Position numbers and translations under genes: made by a program | The notes under the pieces: generated by a model | Told to the model about the DNA's origin: nothing | Seen by the model: only the letters and a program-made list of their open reading frames with translations | Databases searched by the model: none | NCBI RefSeq assembly: GCF_012396505.1 | Contig: NZ_JAAXPN010000002.1 | Span: 1 to 64,000 of the forward strand | DNA: 64,000 nucleotides | From: Periweissella fabalis | GTDB lineage: Bacteria > Bacillota > Bacilli > Lactobacillales > Lactobacillaceae | Reading direction: 5' to 3' | In this document: positions 8,954 to 17,234 of the stretch, piece after piece | How positions within the stretch are numbered: the first letter of the stretch is position 1 | How the letters are laid out: every line of letters starts with the position of its first letter

Positions 8954-9745
8954 TTAGTCGATGACTACTTTGGTATCGTATTTAATATTATCATGGAACC
9001 ACTTGGCATCTGGAACAGATAAACGGATGCATCCATGGGAAGCTTCTTGTTTACCAAGTTTAGCAGCTTCACTAAGGATATATTGTCCATTCTCATAGAT
9101 TGGTACGGAGTGGAATAAAAAGACTCCGTGATCCTTGAAGGATGTCCAGTTATAAGCACCACCTTGGGCAGTTGGGTTGTAGAAACTTAAACCACGCTCT
9201 TTTTGAATGTGGAAAGTCCCACGGGGGGTACCAGCACCAACACTTTCCATCCCGGTAGAGGCATACATCGTGTAGAGGACGGTATTACCAGTCATTAAGA
9301 AGACGCGTTGTTGTGGAATTGAAACGTGAATCCATAAGTTAGGGTACTTATTAACGTCTGGATAAGGCTTATCCTCTGATGATAGGCGCCAGTTAATTGG
9401 TGAGCGTAATTTGTTAGCTGTTTCGGCTGCAGTTGGGGTTGGATCAGTTTGAGGTGCAGCCACTTTATCTGTTTTTGAAGCGGGGGTATCAGTAGCTGAA
9501 TCTTTTTTAGCTTCGTTGGCCGTAGAACTAGCAGCCGCACTAGAACTAGCAGCCGCGGCTTTTTCTTTTTCTTTATCATTGCCTTGTTTAGCTGCTACTG
9601 ATGATGACGAACTGGCCTTACTGCTACTAGTAGCTGAGTGAGCATCACTAGCCGATGTATTTAAATAAGTACGGCTAGCAAAAACACCACCACCAATCAC
9701 TACTGCGACTGCAGCGACACCAAATCCAATTGATTTTAAGTTCAT
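8954..9745 (-). CDS. L,D-transpeptidase (YkuD), exported, with long Ser/Ala linker
   Basis: 263-residue paralog of the enzyme at 5710-6351. Signal or anchor helix (residues 5-25), then a low-complexity Ser/Ala/Lys stretch (~30-110) that probably spans the wall, then the YkuD domain (~115-263) with LFHSVPI and SHGCIR at 236-241 (Cys239 nucleophile). The predicted reaction is L,D-transpeptidation of peptidoglycan stem peptides on the outer face of the membrane. It is convergent with the second Rgg gene; the MITE-like element at 8728-8897 lies between them. The catalytic domain is about 60% like its paralog by eye, and the linker is the main difference. Confidence 0.92.
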   Translation of the reverse strand: MNLKSIGFGVAAVAVVIGGGVFASRTYLNTSASDAHSATSSSKASSSSSVAAKQGNDKEKEKAAAASSSAAASSTANEAKKDSATDTPASKTDKVAAPQTDPTPTAAETANKLRSPINWRLSSEDKPYPDVNKYPNLWIHVSIPQQRVFLMTGNTVLYTMYASTGMESVGAGTPRGTFHIQKERGLSFYNPTAQGGAYNWTSFKDHGVFLFHSVPIYENGQYILSEAAKLGKQEASHGCIRLSVPDAKWFHDNIKYDTKVVID

Positions 9746-9835
9746 AATTATTCCCCCCCCACATAAAAGTATAATATTTCCTCATGTTAGCATAGGCTTG
9801 GTTCAATTAAAAATAATATGTTTAATAGCTATATA

Positions 9836-10456
9836 TTAATGATACACCCAGATTAATGGATAACTGAATAATAAGCATCCTAATCCTAATAGAAAGCCTG
9901 CAAGAACATCACTTGCATAATGAACGCCTAGATAGACGCGTGAAATCCCGATAATTATAATTAAAGTCCCACCAATTAAAGTCCCAATTATAATATTAAG
10001 CAAGCTAAAGCCTAATAGTGGTTGCATCATAATTAAGGTTCCAAAAATAATCATGCTGCCACTAGAATGGCCACTCGGGAAGCTATAACCAAATGATTTG
10101 GCTAAGCGTGGAACGGCCGGCCGATGGCGATGAAAAATTAGTTTCAACAATGGATTTAAGACCACTGCGATGATAGTTACATTAATGCTCAGCCACCAAG
10201 CTAAAAGCTGATAGCCATTAAAATATAAATATAAAACGATAGCAGTGACGAAAATAATTAAATTGGGGATGCTACCGATACGATCAACGGCTTGAAAAAA
10301 ACGCGTTGATTGACCAGTGCCGCGCCGTAAAAAATTAGTTACCCACATATCAGCTGGTAATAGGCGATGATGGCCGAATAATAACGTTGCCGCAATAATA
10401 GCAAAAAATAGAAATGCTAAGCTACCGAGTGTATAAAATAAATGGAAGTCGTTCAC
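9836..10456 (-). CDS. PAP2-family membrane phosphatase
   Basis: 206-residue integral membrane phosphatase with the three PAP2 motifs: KLIFHRHRP, the PSGHSSGS block, and SRVYLGVHYASDV. About six membrane segments. The family hydrolyses phosphatidate, undecaprenyl diphosphate or similar lipid phosphates at the outer membrane face; the exact substrate cannot be told. GTG at 10456 is preferred because ACGAGGT lies 7-8 bases upstream and the length then fits the family. The open frame continues 54 codons further to 10618, but that extension is unlike PAP2 proteins and would run into the metG promoter. Confidence 0.82.
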   Translation of the reverse strand: MNDFHLFYTLGSLAFLFFAIIAATLLFGHHRLLPADMWVTNFLRRGTGQSTRFFQAVDRIGSIPNLIIFVTAIVLYLYFNGYQLLAWWLSINVTIIAVVLNPLLKLIFHRHRPAVPRLAKSFGYSFPSGHSSGSMIIFGTLIMMQPLLGFSLLNIIIGTLIGGTLIIIIGISRVYLGVHYASDVLAGFLLGLGCLLFSYPLIWVYH

Positions 10457-10634
10457 GTTTAATACCTCGTAATTAATTGGTTCTCTATATATTAAGCTTA
10501 ACTTATTTAGCGGGGATACGCCAAATAAATACATCAAATCAGTTAAGTATTTTACGAATAATAAAATGACATTTTTTAAGCCAACCCCAATAATTTTTTC
10601 AAGATGTAAGTAGGACACTTACAAAAATCTAATG

Positions 10635-10640
10635 TATAAT
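10635..10640 (+). promoter_or_regulatory. metG promoter -10 element
   Basis: TATAAT about 100 bases before the metG start; the -35 is weak (TAGGAC, 18-base spacer). In the leader GTACTG (10701-10706) can pair with CAGTAC (10717-10722) just before the ribosome site AGGGAAGGA. The leader is too short for a T-box. Confidence 0.55.
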
Positions 10641-10740
10641 AGTACGGAACAGCAACTTTATTAATATCGTTGCCAAACCGTATCAAATCGCGGAAAGACC
10701 GTACTGGGTCATTTGTCAGTACAGGGAAGGAAAATTTTAA

Positions 10741-12783
10741 ATGACAGATAATAACACATTCTACATTACGACACCAATCTATTATCCATCTGGCAAACTC
10801 CAATTGGGTAATTCATATACAACTGTTTTGGCCGATGCGGCCGCACGTTACAACCGCTTACTTGGTAAGGATACATACTTTTTAACCGGGACTGATGAAC
10901 ACGGTTTGAAGATTGAACAAAAAGCTGAAGCCTTGAACATGACGCCTAAAGCTTATGTGGATGGCATGGCCGACCAAATCAAAGAATTATGGAAATTGAT
11001 GGATATCTCATATGATCAATTCATCCGCACGACTGATGACATTCATGAAAAAGCCGTTGCACAAATCTTTGAACAATTGTTAGCCCAAGGTGATATTTAC
11101 AAGGGGGCGTATGAAGGTTGGTACTCAGTGTCTGATGAAGAATACTTCACAGAATCACAACTTGCCGAAGTTTACCGCGATGCTGAAGGTAATGTGACTG
11201 GTGGGAAGGCCCCATCTGGTCACGAAGTTGAACTAGTTAAAGAAGAATCTTACTTCTTTAAGATGAGCAAGTATGCTGACTGGTTGCTAGAATATTACCA
11301 AGCTCACCCTGAATTTATTCAACCAGAAGCACGGATGAATGAAATGATTAACAACTTTATCAAACCAGGGCTTGAAGACTTAGCGGTTACGCGCACTTCA
11401 TTTACTTGGGGTGTGCCAGTACCATCAGATCCAAAACACGTTATCTATGTGTGGATTGATGCTTTGGCTAACTATATTACTGCCCTTGGTTACGACGGTG
11501 AAGACACTACTAACTTTGACAAATTCTGGCCTGCTAGTGTTCATTTAGTTGGTAAAGAAATTGTTCGTTTCCACACAATTTACTGGCCAATTATGCTTCA
11601 CGCATTAGGCCTTGAATTGCCAAAAACTATTCTTGGTCATGGTTGGTTAGTCATGAAGGACGGTAAGATGTCTAAATCTAAAGGGAACGTAATTTACCCT
11701 GAAGTTTTAGTTGAACGTTATGGGCTTGATGCCGTGCGTTACTACTTACTTAAAGCAATGCCATTTGGTAATGATGGGGTCTTTACACCTGAAGATTTCA
11801 TTGGTAAGTTGAACTACGACTTAGCTAATGACTTGGGGAACTTGCTTAACCGGACGGTAGCGATGATTAACAAGTATGAAGGTGGCGTTATTCCAGCCCT
11901 TAACAGTGGGGTTACTGAATTTGACGCTGACTTAGCCCAAACGGCTGCTGAGGTAATTGCGGAATTTAACGCCAACATGGTTGACATTAAAACAGCCGAT
12001 GCGTTAAGTGCGGTGTGGAAATTAATCGCTCGGGCTAACAAGTACATTGATGAAACGGAACCATGGGTCTTAGCTAAGAATGATGATCGTGCTAAATTAG
12101 CCGATGTAATGGCACACTTAGCAGCTACATTGCGAATTGTCGCTATCTTATTACAACCATTCATGACACATGCACCAAAACAAATCTTTGCCCAACTTGG
12201 CTTGAACGCCGATGATATGCAAATTGCTAACTTGAACTTTGCTGACTTAGCCGCCGGTGCGACCGTGGTTAAGAAGGGTGAACCAATCTTCCCACGCCGT
12301 GATGCCAAGGAAGAAGAAGCCTTTATTGCTGGTTTATTAACTAAGTCAGATAAGAAGAAAGGACGTGCCGCAATGGAAGAAAACAAAACCGAAACACAAC
12401 CAGTAGCTGATGATTGGAATCCTGCTGATACAGAAATGAACTCATCAAAAGATGCCCTTTTGGAATATGATGACTTTGATAAGGTTGAATTGAAAGTCGC
12501 TGAAATTATTGCAGTTGAAGAAGTGCCTAAGTCAGACAAATTACTTCAATTCCGCTTAAATGCCGGCGATAGTCAAGACCGTCAAATCTTGTCAGGTATC
12601 AAGAAGTGGTACCCTAACTACAGCGAACTTGTTGGTAAGAAAGTGGTGATTGTTGCGAACATGAAACCACGTAAGATGATGGGCCGCTTGTCACAAGGAA
12701 TGATTCTTTCTGCTGAATACGACGGTGAAGTGCAATTGACGATTTTACCGGATAGCGTTGTGCCTGGATCAGGAGTGGAATAG
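10741..12783 (+). CDS. metG: methionyl-tRNA synthetase
   Basis: 680 residues. Class I synthetase that charges tRNA-Met in the cytoplasm. N-terminal Rossmann fold with [13 protein letters not shown] in the place of the HIGH motif, then GTDEHGLKI and the KMSKSKG loop (~residue 310-316). A helical anticodon-binding domain (~365-510) follows, then a charged linker and a C-terminal OB-fold tRNA-binding domain (~575-680; [29 protein letters not shown]). The zinc-knuckle cysteines found in some MetRS are absent. Strong ribosome site AGGGAAGGA. Its TAG stop is the first base triplet of a structured intergenic repeat; the next terminator is at 13129. Confidence 0.97.
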   Translation: MTDNNTFYITTPIYYPSGKLQLGNSYTTVLADAAARYNRLLGKDTYFLTGTDEHGLKIEQKAEALNMTPKAYVDGMADQIKELWKLMDISYDQFIRTTDDIHEKAVAQIFEQLLAQGDIYKGAYEGWYSVSDEEYFTESQLAEVYRDAEGNVTGGKAPSGHEVELVKEESYFFKMSKYADWLLEYYQAHPEFIQPEARMNEMINNFIKPGLEDLAVTRTSFTWGVPVPSDPKHVIYVWIDALANYITALGYDGEDTTNFDKFWPASVHLVGKEIVRFHTIYWPIMLHALGLELPKTILGHGWLVMKDGKMSKSKGNVIYPEVLVERYGLDAVRYYLLKAMPFGNDGVFTPEDFIGKLNYDLANDLGNLLNRTVAMINKYEGGVIPALNSGVTEFDADLAQTAAEVIAEFNANMVDIKTADALSAVWKLIARANKYIDETEPWVLAKNDDRAKLADVMAHLAATLRIVAILLQPFMTHAPKQIFAQLGLNADDMQIANLNFADLAAGATVVKKGEPIFPRRDAKEEEAFIAGLLTKSDKKKGRAAMEENKTETQPVADDWNPADTEMNSSKDALLEYDDFDKVELKVAEIIAVEEVPKSDKLLQFRLNAGDSQDRQILSGIKKWYPNYSELVGKKVVIVANMKPRKMMGRLSQGMILSAEYDGEVQLTILPDSVVPGSGVE

Positions 12784-12935
12784 AACAGAGTGCGAGAACA
12801 ACCGGTAGTCAGTGAGCACTAACGAAAAACGATAAAATACGGGTTTGGTATTTTAATCGTTTTAAAGTTAGGCGGAACTGACTGGTTGTGCGAGCACGTC
12901 TTGGCTCTGCTGCCTAGAACACTGGTTCAAAAAGC
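12781..12935 (+). repeat. structured intergenic repeat, copy A (full)
   Basis: Begins at the metG TAG stop and ends CTGCTGCCTAG. Visible pairing: GTGC 12790-12793 with GCAC 12894-12897; GA 12794-12795 facing GA 12892-12893; ACAACC with GGTTGT; AGTCAGT 12807-12813 with ACTGACT 12877-12883; loop GAGCA 12814-12818 facing GCGGA 12872-12876; CTAAC 12819-12823 with GTTAG 12867-12871; then a distal hairpin AAAATAC/GTATTTT. It has no open frame. Reference copy for the family. Confidence 0.75.
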
Positions 12936-12999
12936 AAACCATTGTTTGTTCCTAGTATGCTACGGTCGCTTAACGCCACTTGTCACACTCTGATTTTAA
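12936..12999 (-). repeat. structured intergenic repeat, 5' fragment
   Basis: Read on the - strand this begins AGAGTGTGACAAGTGGCGTTAAGCGA, like the first bases of other copies, then loses similarity. It sits between copies A and J. Confidence 0.4.
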
Positions 13000-13115
13000 A
13001 ACGTGTTCCAATGACTAAAAGTTTCCGTCTAGTCTATTTTTCCTCAGTAGCATAGTGCGCTACTAACGTAAAAATTTACTAGTACTCGACTTTTAACCGG
13101 TCATTGTCACACTCT
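13000..13115 (-). repeat. structured intergenic repeat, copy J (full, inverted)
   Basis: On the - strand: GTGT with ACAC (outer helix), GA facing GA, CAATGAC with GTCATTG, AAAAGT with ACTTTT, loop GAGTA facing ACGGA, then a hairpin beginning CTAGT/ACTAG and ending in GTAGC-GCAC..GCTAC. Every helix differs in sequence from copy A but remains paired, and the loops are the same or nearly so. Confidence 0.75.
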
Positions 13116-13128
13116 GATTTTCACATTT

Positions 13129-13165
13129 CCACCCCAGACTCGTTTTGGAGTCTGGGGTGGTTTAC
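13129..13165 (+). terminator. strong rho-independent terminator
   Basis: Perfect 13-base stem CCACCCCAGACTC (13129-13141) with GAGTCTGGGGTGG (13148-13160), loop GTTTTG, followed by TTTA. It separates metG from the tatD operon. Confidence 0.85.
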
Positions 13166-13212
13166 TTATACTAACTAAACTACGCAAAATAATAAATAAA
13201 AAGGAGTTGTTC

Positions 13213-13986
13213 ATGACATTCAACAGTTACGATACTCATACCCATTTGAATGACGATGCATTTTATAATGATTTACCAACCTATGTTAATCGTGCCCACG
13301 AACTTGGCGTTAACGAAATGAACATTGTTGGGTACGATGCAAAAGGTAATCAACGGGCATTAGAGATTGTTCACCAATTTTCTGGAATGCATGCTTTACT
13401 AGGCTTTCAACCTGAAAATGCCCCCGAATTTAATGCTAATGAGTTAGCAACCTTGAAGACACAATTAGCTGATCCCGCCGTCGTTGGGATTGGTGAAATT
13501 GGCCTTGATTATCACTGGGATACCCTAATTGATGCACAAATGAAAGCCTTTGCCGCGCAATTAAGCTTGGCGCGGGAATTAAATCTACCAGTCGCTATTC
13601 ATGCACGTGATGCAATGGATGACGTCTATGCCATGCTAAAAGCTGCTGGTGTGGAACAATTTGGGGGCGTGATTCACAGTTTCACCGGGGATGCTGCCGA
13701 TGCCCAACGCTTCTTGGACTTGGGGATGTACATTTCATTTAGTGGCATTGTGACGTTTAAGAATGCTAAGGATATTCAAGCCGCCGCACAAATTGTGCCC
13801 ATTGATCGGCTGTTGGTTGAAACCGATGCACCGTTCTTAGCACCGACACCATACCGGGGTAAGCAAAACGAGCCCGGTTATGTGAAGTATGTTGTTGATA
13901 ATTTGGCAAGCCAACTAAACATGGAACCTGCTGAATTAGCAGCCCAAACAACGGCCAATGCCCACCGGCTATGGAGAATTAAATAA
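13213..13986 (+). CDS. tatD: TatD-family metal-dependent deoxyribonuclease
   Basis: 257-residue TIM-barrel metal-dependent hydrolase. Metal ligands are visible in YDTHTHLND (N terminus), GIGEIGLDYHW, AIHARDA, VIHSFTG and the C-terminal LLVETDAPFLAP. Members are 3'-5' exonucleases or DNases used in repair and turnover; some are annotated YcfH. ATG 13213 has AAGGAG six bases upstream; an in-frame TTG at 13207 would collide with it. It overlaps rnmV by one base (TAATG) and heads a tatD-rnmV-ksgA run, an order conserved across Bacillota. Confidence 0.92.
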   Translation: MTFNSYDTHTHLNDDAFYNDLPTYVNRAHELGVNEMNIVGYDAKGNQRALEIVHQFSGMHALLGFQPENAPEFNANELATLKTQLADPAVVGIGEIGLDYHWDTLIDAQMKAFAAQLSLARELNLPVAIHARDAMDDVYAMLKAAGVEQFGGVIHSFTGDAADAQRFLDLGMYISFSGIVTFKNAKDIQAAAQIVPIDRLLVETDAPFLAPTPYRGKQNEPGYVKYVVDNLASQLNMEPAELAAQTTANAHRLWRIK

Positions 13987-14543
13987 TGGCGACAATTAAA
14001 GAAGTGCTTGTCGTTGAGGGTAAAGATGATACGATTAATATCAAAAAAGCCCTTGATGTTGATACAATTGAAACAAATGGATCGGCTGTTTCACATGAAA
14101 CACTTGCACAAATTCAAGAATTAGCTGCAAAACGTGGAGTGATTATTTTCACCGATCCCGATTTTAATGGTGAACGGATTCGCAAAATTGTTAGCGACGC
14201 TGTTCCCAACGCTAAGCATGCATTTATCAAACGCCAAGATGGGGTCCCTAAGAACACTGGTGGCAGCCTTGGGGTGGAACATGCTAGTAAAGAAGTTATT
14301 TTAGCAGCCTTGGAAAATATCTACACGGCGAGCGAAGATGCACCGCAATTAATTAGTCATAGTGACTTATTGGCTGCCAAATTAATTGGTGGCCCCCAAG
14401 CTCGTAAGAACCGCGAACTACTTGGAATGTATTTAAACATTGGCTATGTCAATGGTAAACAACTTATGAAACGGCTACACATGTTTCAAATCACTCGCGC
14501 TGACTTCCTTGAAGCAGTTGCCCGGATTCACGAAGGAGAATAA
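13986..14543 (+). CDS. rnmV: ribonuclease M5
   Basis: 185-residue TOPRIM nuclease that matures 5S rRNA. TOPRIM motifs VVEGKDDTINIKKA (residues ~8-21, Glu catalytic) and FTDPDFNGERIRK (~54-66) are intact, and the C-terminal half carries the helical RNA-binding part (KLIGGPQARKNRELLGMYLNIGY). It overlaps tatD by one base and precedes ksgA by three, so translation is coupled. Its substrate is present twice in tandem at 149-462. Confidence 0.95.
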   Translation: MATIKEVLVVEGKDDTINIKKALDVDTIETNGSAVSHETLAQIQELAAKRGVIIFTDPDFNGERIRKIVSDAVPNAKHAFIKRQDGVPKNTGGSLGVEHASKEVILAALENIYTASEDAPQLISHSDLLAAKLIGGPQARKNRELLGMYLNIGYVNGKQLMKRLHMFQITRADFLEAVARIHEGE

Positions 14544-14546
14544 ATC

Positions 14547-15437
14547 ATGGCAGATTACCCAGATATCGCCACCCCTGTCCGCACGCAAGCTATTATGAAC
14601 CAATATGGGATTGCGACGAAAAAGAGTCTTGGTCAAAACTTTTTGACTGACTTAAACATCTTACACAATATTGTTGCTGCCGCCGAATTAACGGCTACTG
14701 ATAACGTGGTTGAAATTGGTCCCGGAATTGGGGCTTTAACGGAGCAACTCGCTAAAGTGGCCGGCAAAGTGTTAGCTTTTGAAATTGATGATCGCTTGAT
14801 TCCAATTTTGGCCGATACTTTGAGCCCATATGACAACATCACGGTGTTACACAATGACATTTTGGATGTTAACTTACCAGCTACATTGAATGAACAATTT
14901 GGCACGGGAGCTCCTTTAAAATTGGTTGCTAACTTACCATATTACATCACCACGCCAATCTTGATGAACGTCTTGAAGAGTGGAGTCGCGTTTGACAATA
15001 TCGTGGTTATGATGCAAAAGGAAGTTGCCGATCGCTTATCTGCTAAGCCGGGTACCAAGGATTACGGTTCGCTTTCAATTGTGGTGCAATACCGCATGAA
15101 TGCAGAAGTGGCCTTTATTGTGCCCCGCACAGCCTTTATCCCGCAACCAAATGTCGATTCAGCAATTGTTAAATTAACGAAGCGTGAACCACTTGCAGTC
15201 TTGCCATATGACGAAAATGCCTTCTTTAAATTTGTGAAAGCTAGCTTCGTGCACCGGCGTAAGAGTTACTGGAATAACTTAACGGTCTACTTTGGTAAGG
15301 ATGATGCAACCAAAGAAAAGATTACGGCCGCTTTGGCGCTTGCCAATGTTGATCCGAAAATTCGGGCAGAAAAATTGAGCCTCGAAACCTTTATTGAATT
15401 AACTAATGCATTCCACGAAGTTGGTCTGTTACAATAG
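14547..15437 (+). CDS. rsmA: 16S rRNA (adenine1518/1519-N6) dimethyltransferase
   Basis: 296-residue KsgA. Motifs KKSLGQNFLTD, the SAM-binding VEIGPGIGALT, and the catalytic NLPYYITTPI are all intact, with the C-terminal helical domain SFVHRRKSYWNNL. It dimethylates two adjacent adenines in helix 45 of 16S rRNA during 30S assembly. GAAGGAG gives a strong ribosome site that lies inside the end of rnmV. It ends the tatD-rnmV-rsmA operon. Confidence 0.96.
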   Translation: MADYPDIATPVRTQAIMNQYGIATKKSLGQNFLTDLNILHNIVAAAELTATDNVVEIGPGIGALTEQLAKVAGKVLAFEIDDRLIPILADTLSPYDNITVLHNDILDVNLPATLNEQFGTGAPLKLVANLPYYITTPILMNVLKSGVAFDNIVVMMQKEVADRLSAKPGTKDYGSLSIVVQYRMNAEVAFIVPRTAFIPQPNVDSAIVKLTKREPLAVLPYDENAFFKFVKASFVHRRKSYWNNLTVYFGKDDATKEKITAALALANVDPKIRAEKLSLETFIELTNAFHEVGLLQ

Positions 15438-15491
15438 GGTTAGTAAAGACCTTAAAAAACTTATTAAATTATAAAGAATGGAGGCGTTAAA

Positions 15492-16484
15492 ATGGCGATT
15501 TTAGTACTCGGTGGGGCCGGCTACATTGGTTCACATATGGTTGATCGTTTAATCGAAAATGGGCGAGATGTAGTGGTAGTGGATAACTTAGTAACTGGTC
15601 ACCGCCAAGCTGTACCGGCATCAGTACCATTTTACGAAGTTGATATCCGTGATAAAGCGGCATTATCAGCAGTGTTTGATCAAGAGGAAATTGAGGCGGT
15701 TGTCCATTTTGCAGCTTCATCAATTGTGCCTGAATCAATGGCTAATCCTTTGAAATATTTTGATAACAATACCGGTGGCATGATAACACTTCTTGAAGTA
15801 ATGGAAGCACATAATGTTAAAAACATTGTCTTTTCATCAACGGCTGCCACTTATGGAGTGCCCGAACATTCACCAATTAAGGAAACTGATCCCCAAGTGC
15901 CAATTAATCCATATGGTGAATCAAAGCTCCAAATGGAACACATCATGCGTTGGGCAGATGTTGCTAACGGCACGAAATGGGTGGCCTTGCGTTACTTTAA
16001 TGTGGCGGGGGCCAAAGCCGATGGTTCAATTGGTGAAGATCACAGTCCCGAAACGCATCTTGTACCAGTTATCTTGCAAGTAGCGGCTGGTCAACGTGAA
16101 AAAATCCAAATGTTTGGGGATGACTACAACACTCCCGATGGCTTTAATGTGCGGGATTACGTACACGTAGTTGACTTAGCAGATGCCCACATCTTAGCGT
16201 TGGATTACTTAGCTCAAGGTAATCCAAGTAATCAATTCAATCTAGGTTCATCAACTGGGTTCTCAGTTAAAGAAATGGTTGAAGCCGCGCGTGAAGCAAC
16301 TGGTGAAACCATTCCAGCTGAAGTGGCGCCTCGTCGTGAAGGGGATCCGGATACTTTAATCGCCGCATCTGACAAAGCTCGAGATGTCTTAGGTTGGCAA
16401 CCACAATATGATGATGTAAAAGAAATCATCAAAACAGCTTGGACATGGACTAAAGCACATCCTAATGGATACGATGATAAATAG
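15492..16484 (+). CDS. galE: UDP-glucose 4-epimerase
   Basis: 330-residue extended short-chain dehydrogenase. NAD-binding [14 protein letters not shown] (7-20), catalytic FSSTAATYG...[10 protein letters not shown] (Ser-Tyr-xxx-Lys) and RYFNVAGA are intact. It interconverts UDP-glucose and UDP-galactose in the Leloir pathway and supplies UDP-galactose for wall polysaccharides. GGAGGCGTTAAA precedes ATG. No galK, galT or galM lies beside it, so a biosynthetic role is more likely than galactose catabolism. The rsmA stop is 54 bases upstream. Confidence 0.93.
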   Translation: MAILVLGGAGYIGSHMVDRLIENGRDVVVVDNLVTGHRQAVPASVPFYEVDIRDKAALSAVFDQEEIEAVVHFAASSIVPESMANPLKYFDNNTGGMITLLEVMEAHNVKNIVFSSTAATYGVPEHSPIKETDPQVPINPYGESKLQMEHIMRWADVANGTKWVALRYFNVAGAKADGSIGEDHSPETHLVPVILQVAAGQREKIQMFGDDYNTPDGFNVRDYVHVVDLADAHILALDYLAQGNPSNQFNLGSSTGFSVKEMVEAAREATGETIPAEVAPRREGDPDTLIAASDKARDVLGWQPQYDDVKEIIKTAWTWTKAHPNGYDDK

Positions 16485-16513
16485 CTAATGAAACGGGTGC
16501 TACAAGTTATTCC

Positions 16514-16542
16514 TTGATTTGTCAAGAAAAATGTGGTAAAAT
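16514..16542 (+). promoter_or_regulatory. veg promoter
   Basis: TTGATT (16514-16519), 17-base spacer, TAAAAT (16537-16542). It lies 33 bases before the veg start. veg promoters are typically strong. Confidence 0.6.
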
Positions 16543-16574
16543 TTATTTATCTTGCACAAGGAAGGTGGTTGATT

Positions 16575-16811
16575 ATGCCCAGTACATTAGCAAGTATCAA
16601 ACAATCGCTCGACGCACATCGGGGAGAGACGATGACGATAGTCGCGCAAGCCGGCCGAAAAAAGGTTACCGAACGGACCGGTGTGCTCCGAGAAACATAT
16701 CCTGCTGTATTTGTTGTTGACTATGATAAAACCCAAAGTGCGGTGGAAACCGTATCCTACAGTTACACAGATGTTTTAACGCAAAATATTGAATTAACTT
16801 TCAACGAATAA
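16575..16811 (+). CDS. veg: Veg family protein
   Basis: 78-residue Veg (DUF1021): LASIKQSLDAHRGETM at the N terminus, then RKKVTERTGVLRETYP and the YSYTDVLTQNIELTF end, all typical. In Bacillus, Veg influences biofilm formation and spore germination; its biochemical role is unclear. ATG 16575 was chosen because AAGGTGG lies 6-7 bases upstream; the frame extends to 16533 but those codons overlap the promoter. Neighbouring ispE downstream is the usual Lactobacillales arrangement. Confidence 0.92.
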   Translation: MPSTLASIKQSLDAHRGETMTIVAQAGRKKVTERTGVLRETYPAVFVVDYDKTQSAVETVSYSYTDVLTQNIELTFNE

Positions 16812-16822
16812 ATTTCTGAATT

Positions 16823-16853
16823 AAGTTCTGTCTGGTGACAGGGCTTTTTTTTG
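16823..16853 (+). terminator. veg terminator
   Basis: AAGTTCTGTC pairs with GACAGGGCTT around TGGT (two G-U pairs), followed by eight T residues. Confidence 0.75.
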
Positions 16854-17195
16854 TAGAGTGCAAAGGCCCCCCGGTAAGCACCGTAGCATACTAGCAAGCC
16901 ACGCTTGATGAGCGCACTCATCAAGAAGTGGTCTTGCGTATATGCTTAGGTGCTTGGGGGGCACTTTGCACGTTTTGGCTCTACTGCCTAATACGCTTTT
17001 GGTATTTTAATTGTTTTAAAGTTAGGCGGAGGTGCTTGGGGGCACTTTGCACGTTTTGACTATACTGCCAAATAGGCGGAGCTATCTGAGCACCTGAATG
17101 CATTTTAACCATGTTGCCTGAAGCAAGATTGTGGCCGACCTTGGCTCTATACCGCCTTTAACGTGCACAACTAGTTGTCACATTCTGCATATTTT
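16853..17195 (+). repeat. cluster of structured intergenic repeats (one variant copy plus 3' fragments)
   Basis: 16855-16990 is one long hairpin: GTGCAAAG with CTTTGCAC, CCCCCC with GGGGGG, AGCACC with GGTGCT, and TTGATGAG/CTCATCAA at the tip, ending GCACGTTTTGGCTCTACTGCCTA like other copies. It lacks the GA loops. From ~16990 the 3' half of the ordinary type (GGTATTTTAATTGTTTTAAAGTTAGGCGGA) and its tail are repeated, with more fragments to ~17195. It fills the 423-base gap between veg and ispE; no gene is visible. Confidence 0.6.
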
Positions 17196-17234
17196 TGTAT
17201 AATCGTTATTAACACAGACTAAAGGGGCTAGGAT

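Noticed and set aside
10457-10618. 54-codon N-terminal extension of the PAP2 protein
   Set aside because: Ribosome site and family length support GTG 10456; the extension would overlap the metG promoter region.
10641-10740. T-box or SAM riboswitch before metG
   Set aside because: The transcript leader is only ~95 bases, with no T-box core or specifier structure; just a 6-base hairpin near the ribosome site.
11814-12539. 241-codon frame antisense to metG
   Set aside because: Shadow of the metG codons; no ribosome site, low-complexity Ser/Ala-rich product, and metG is certain.
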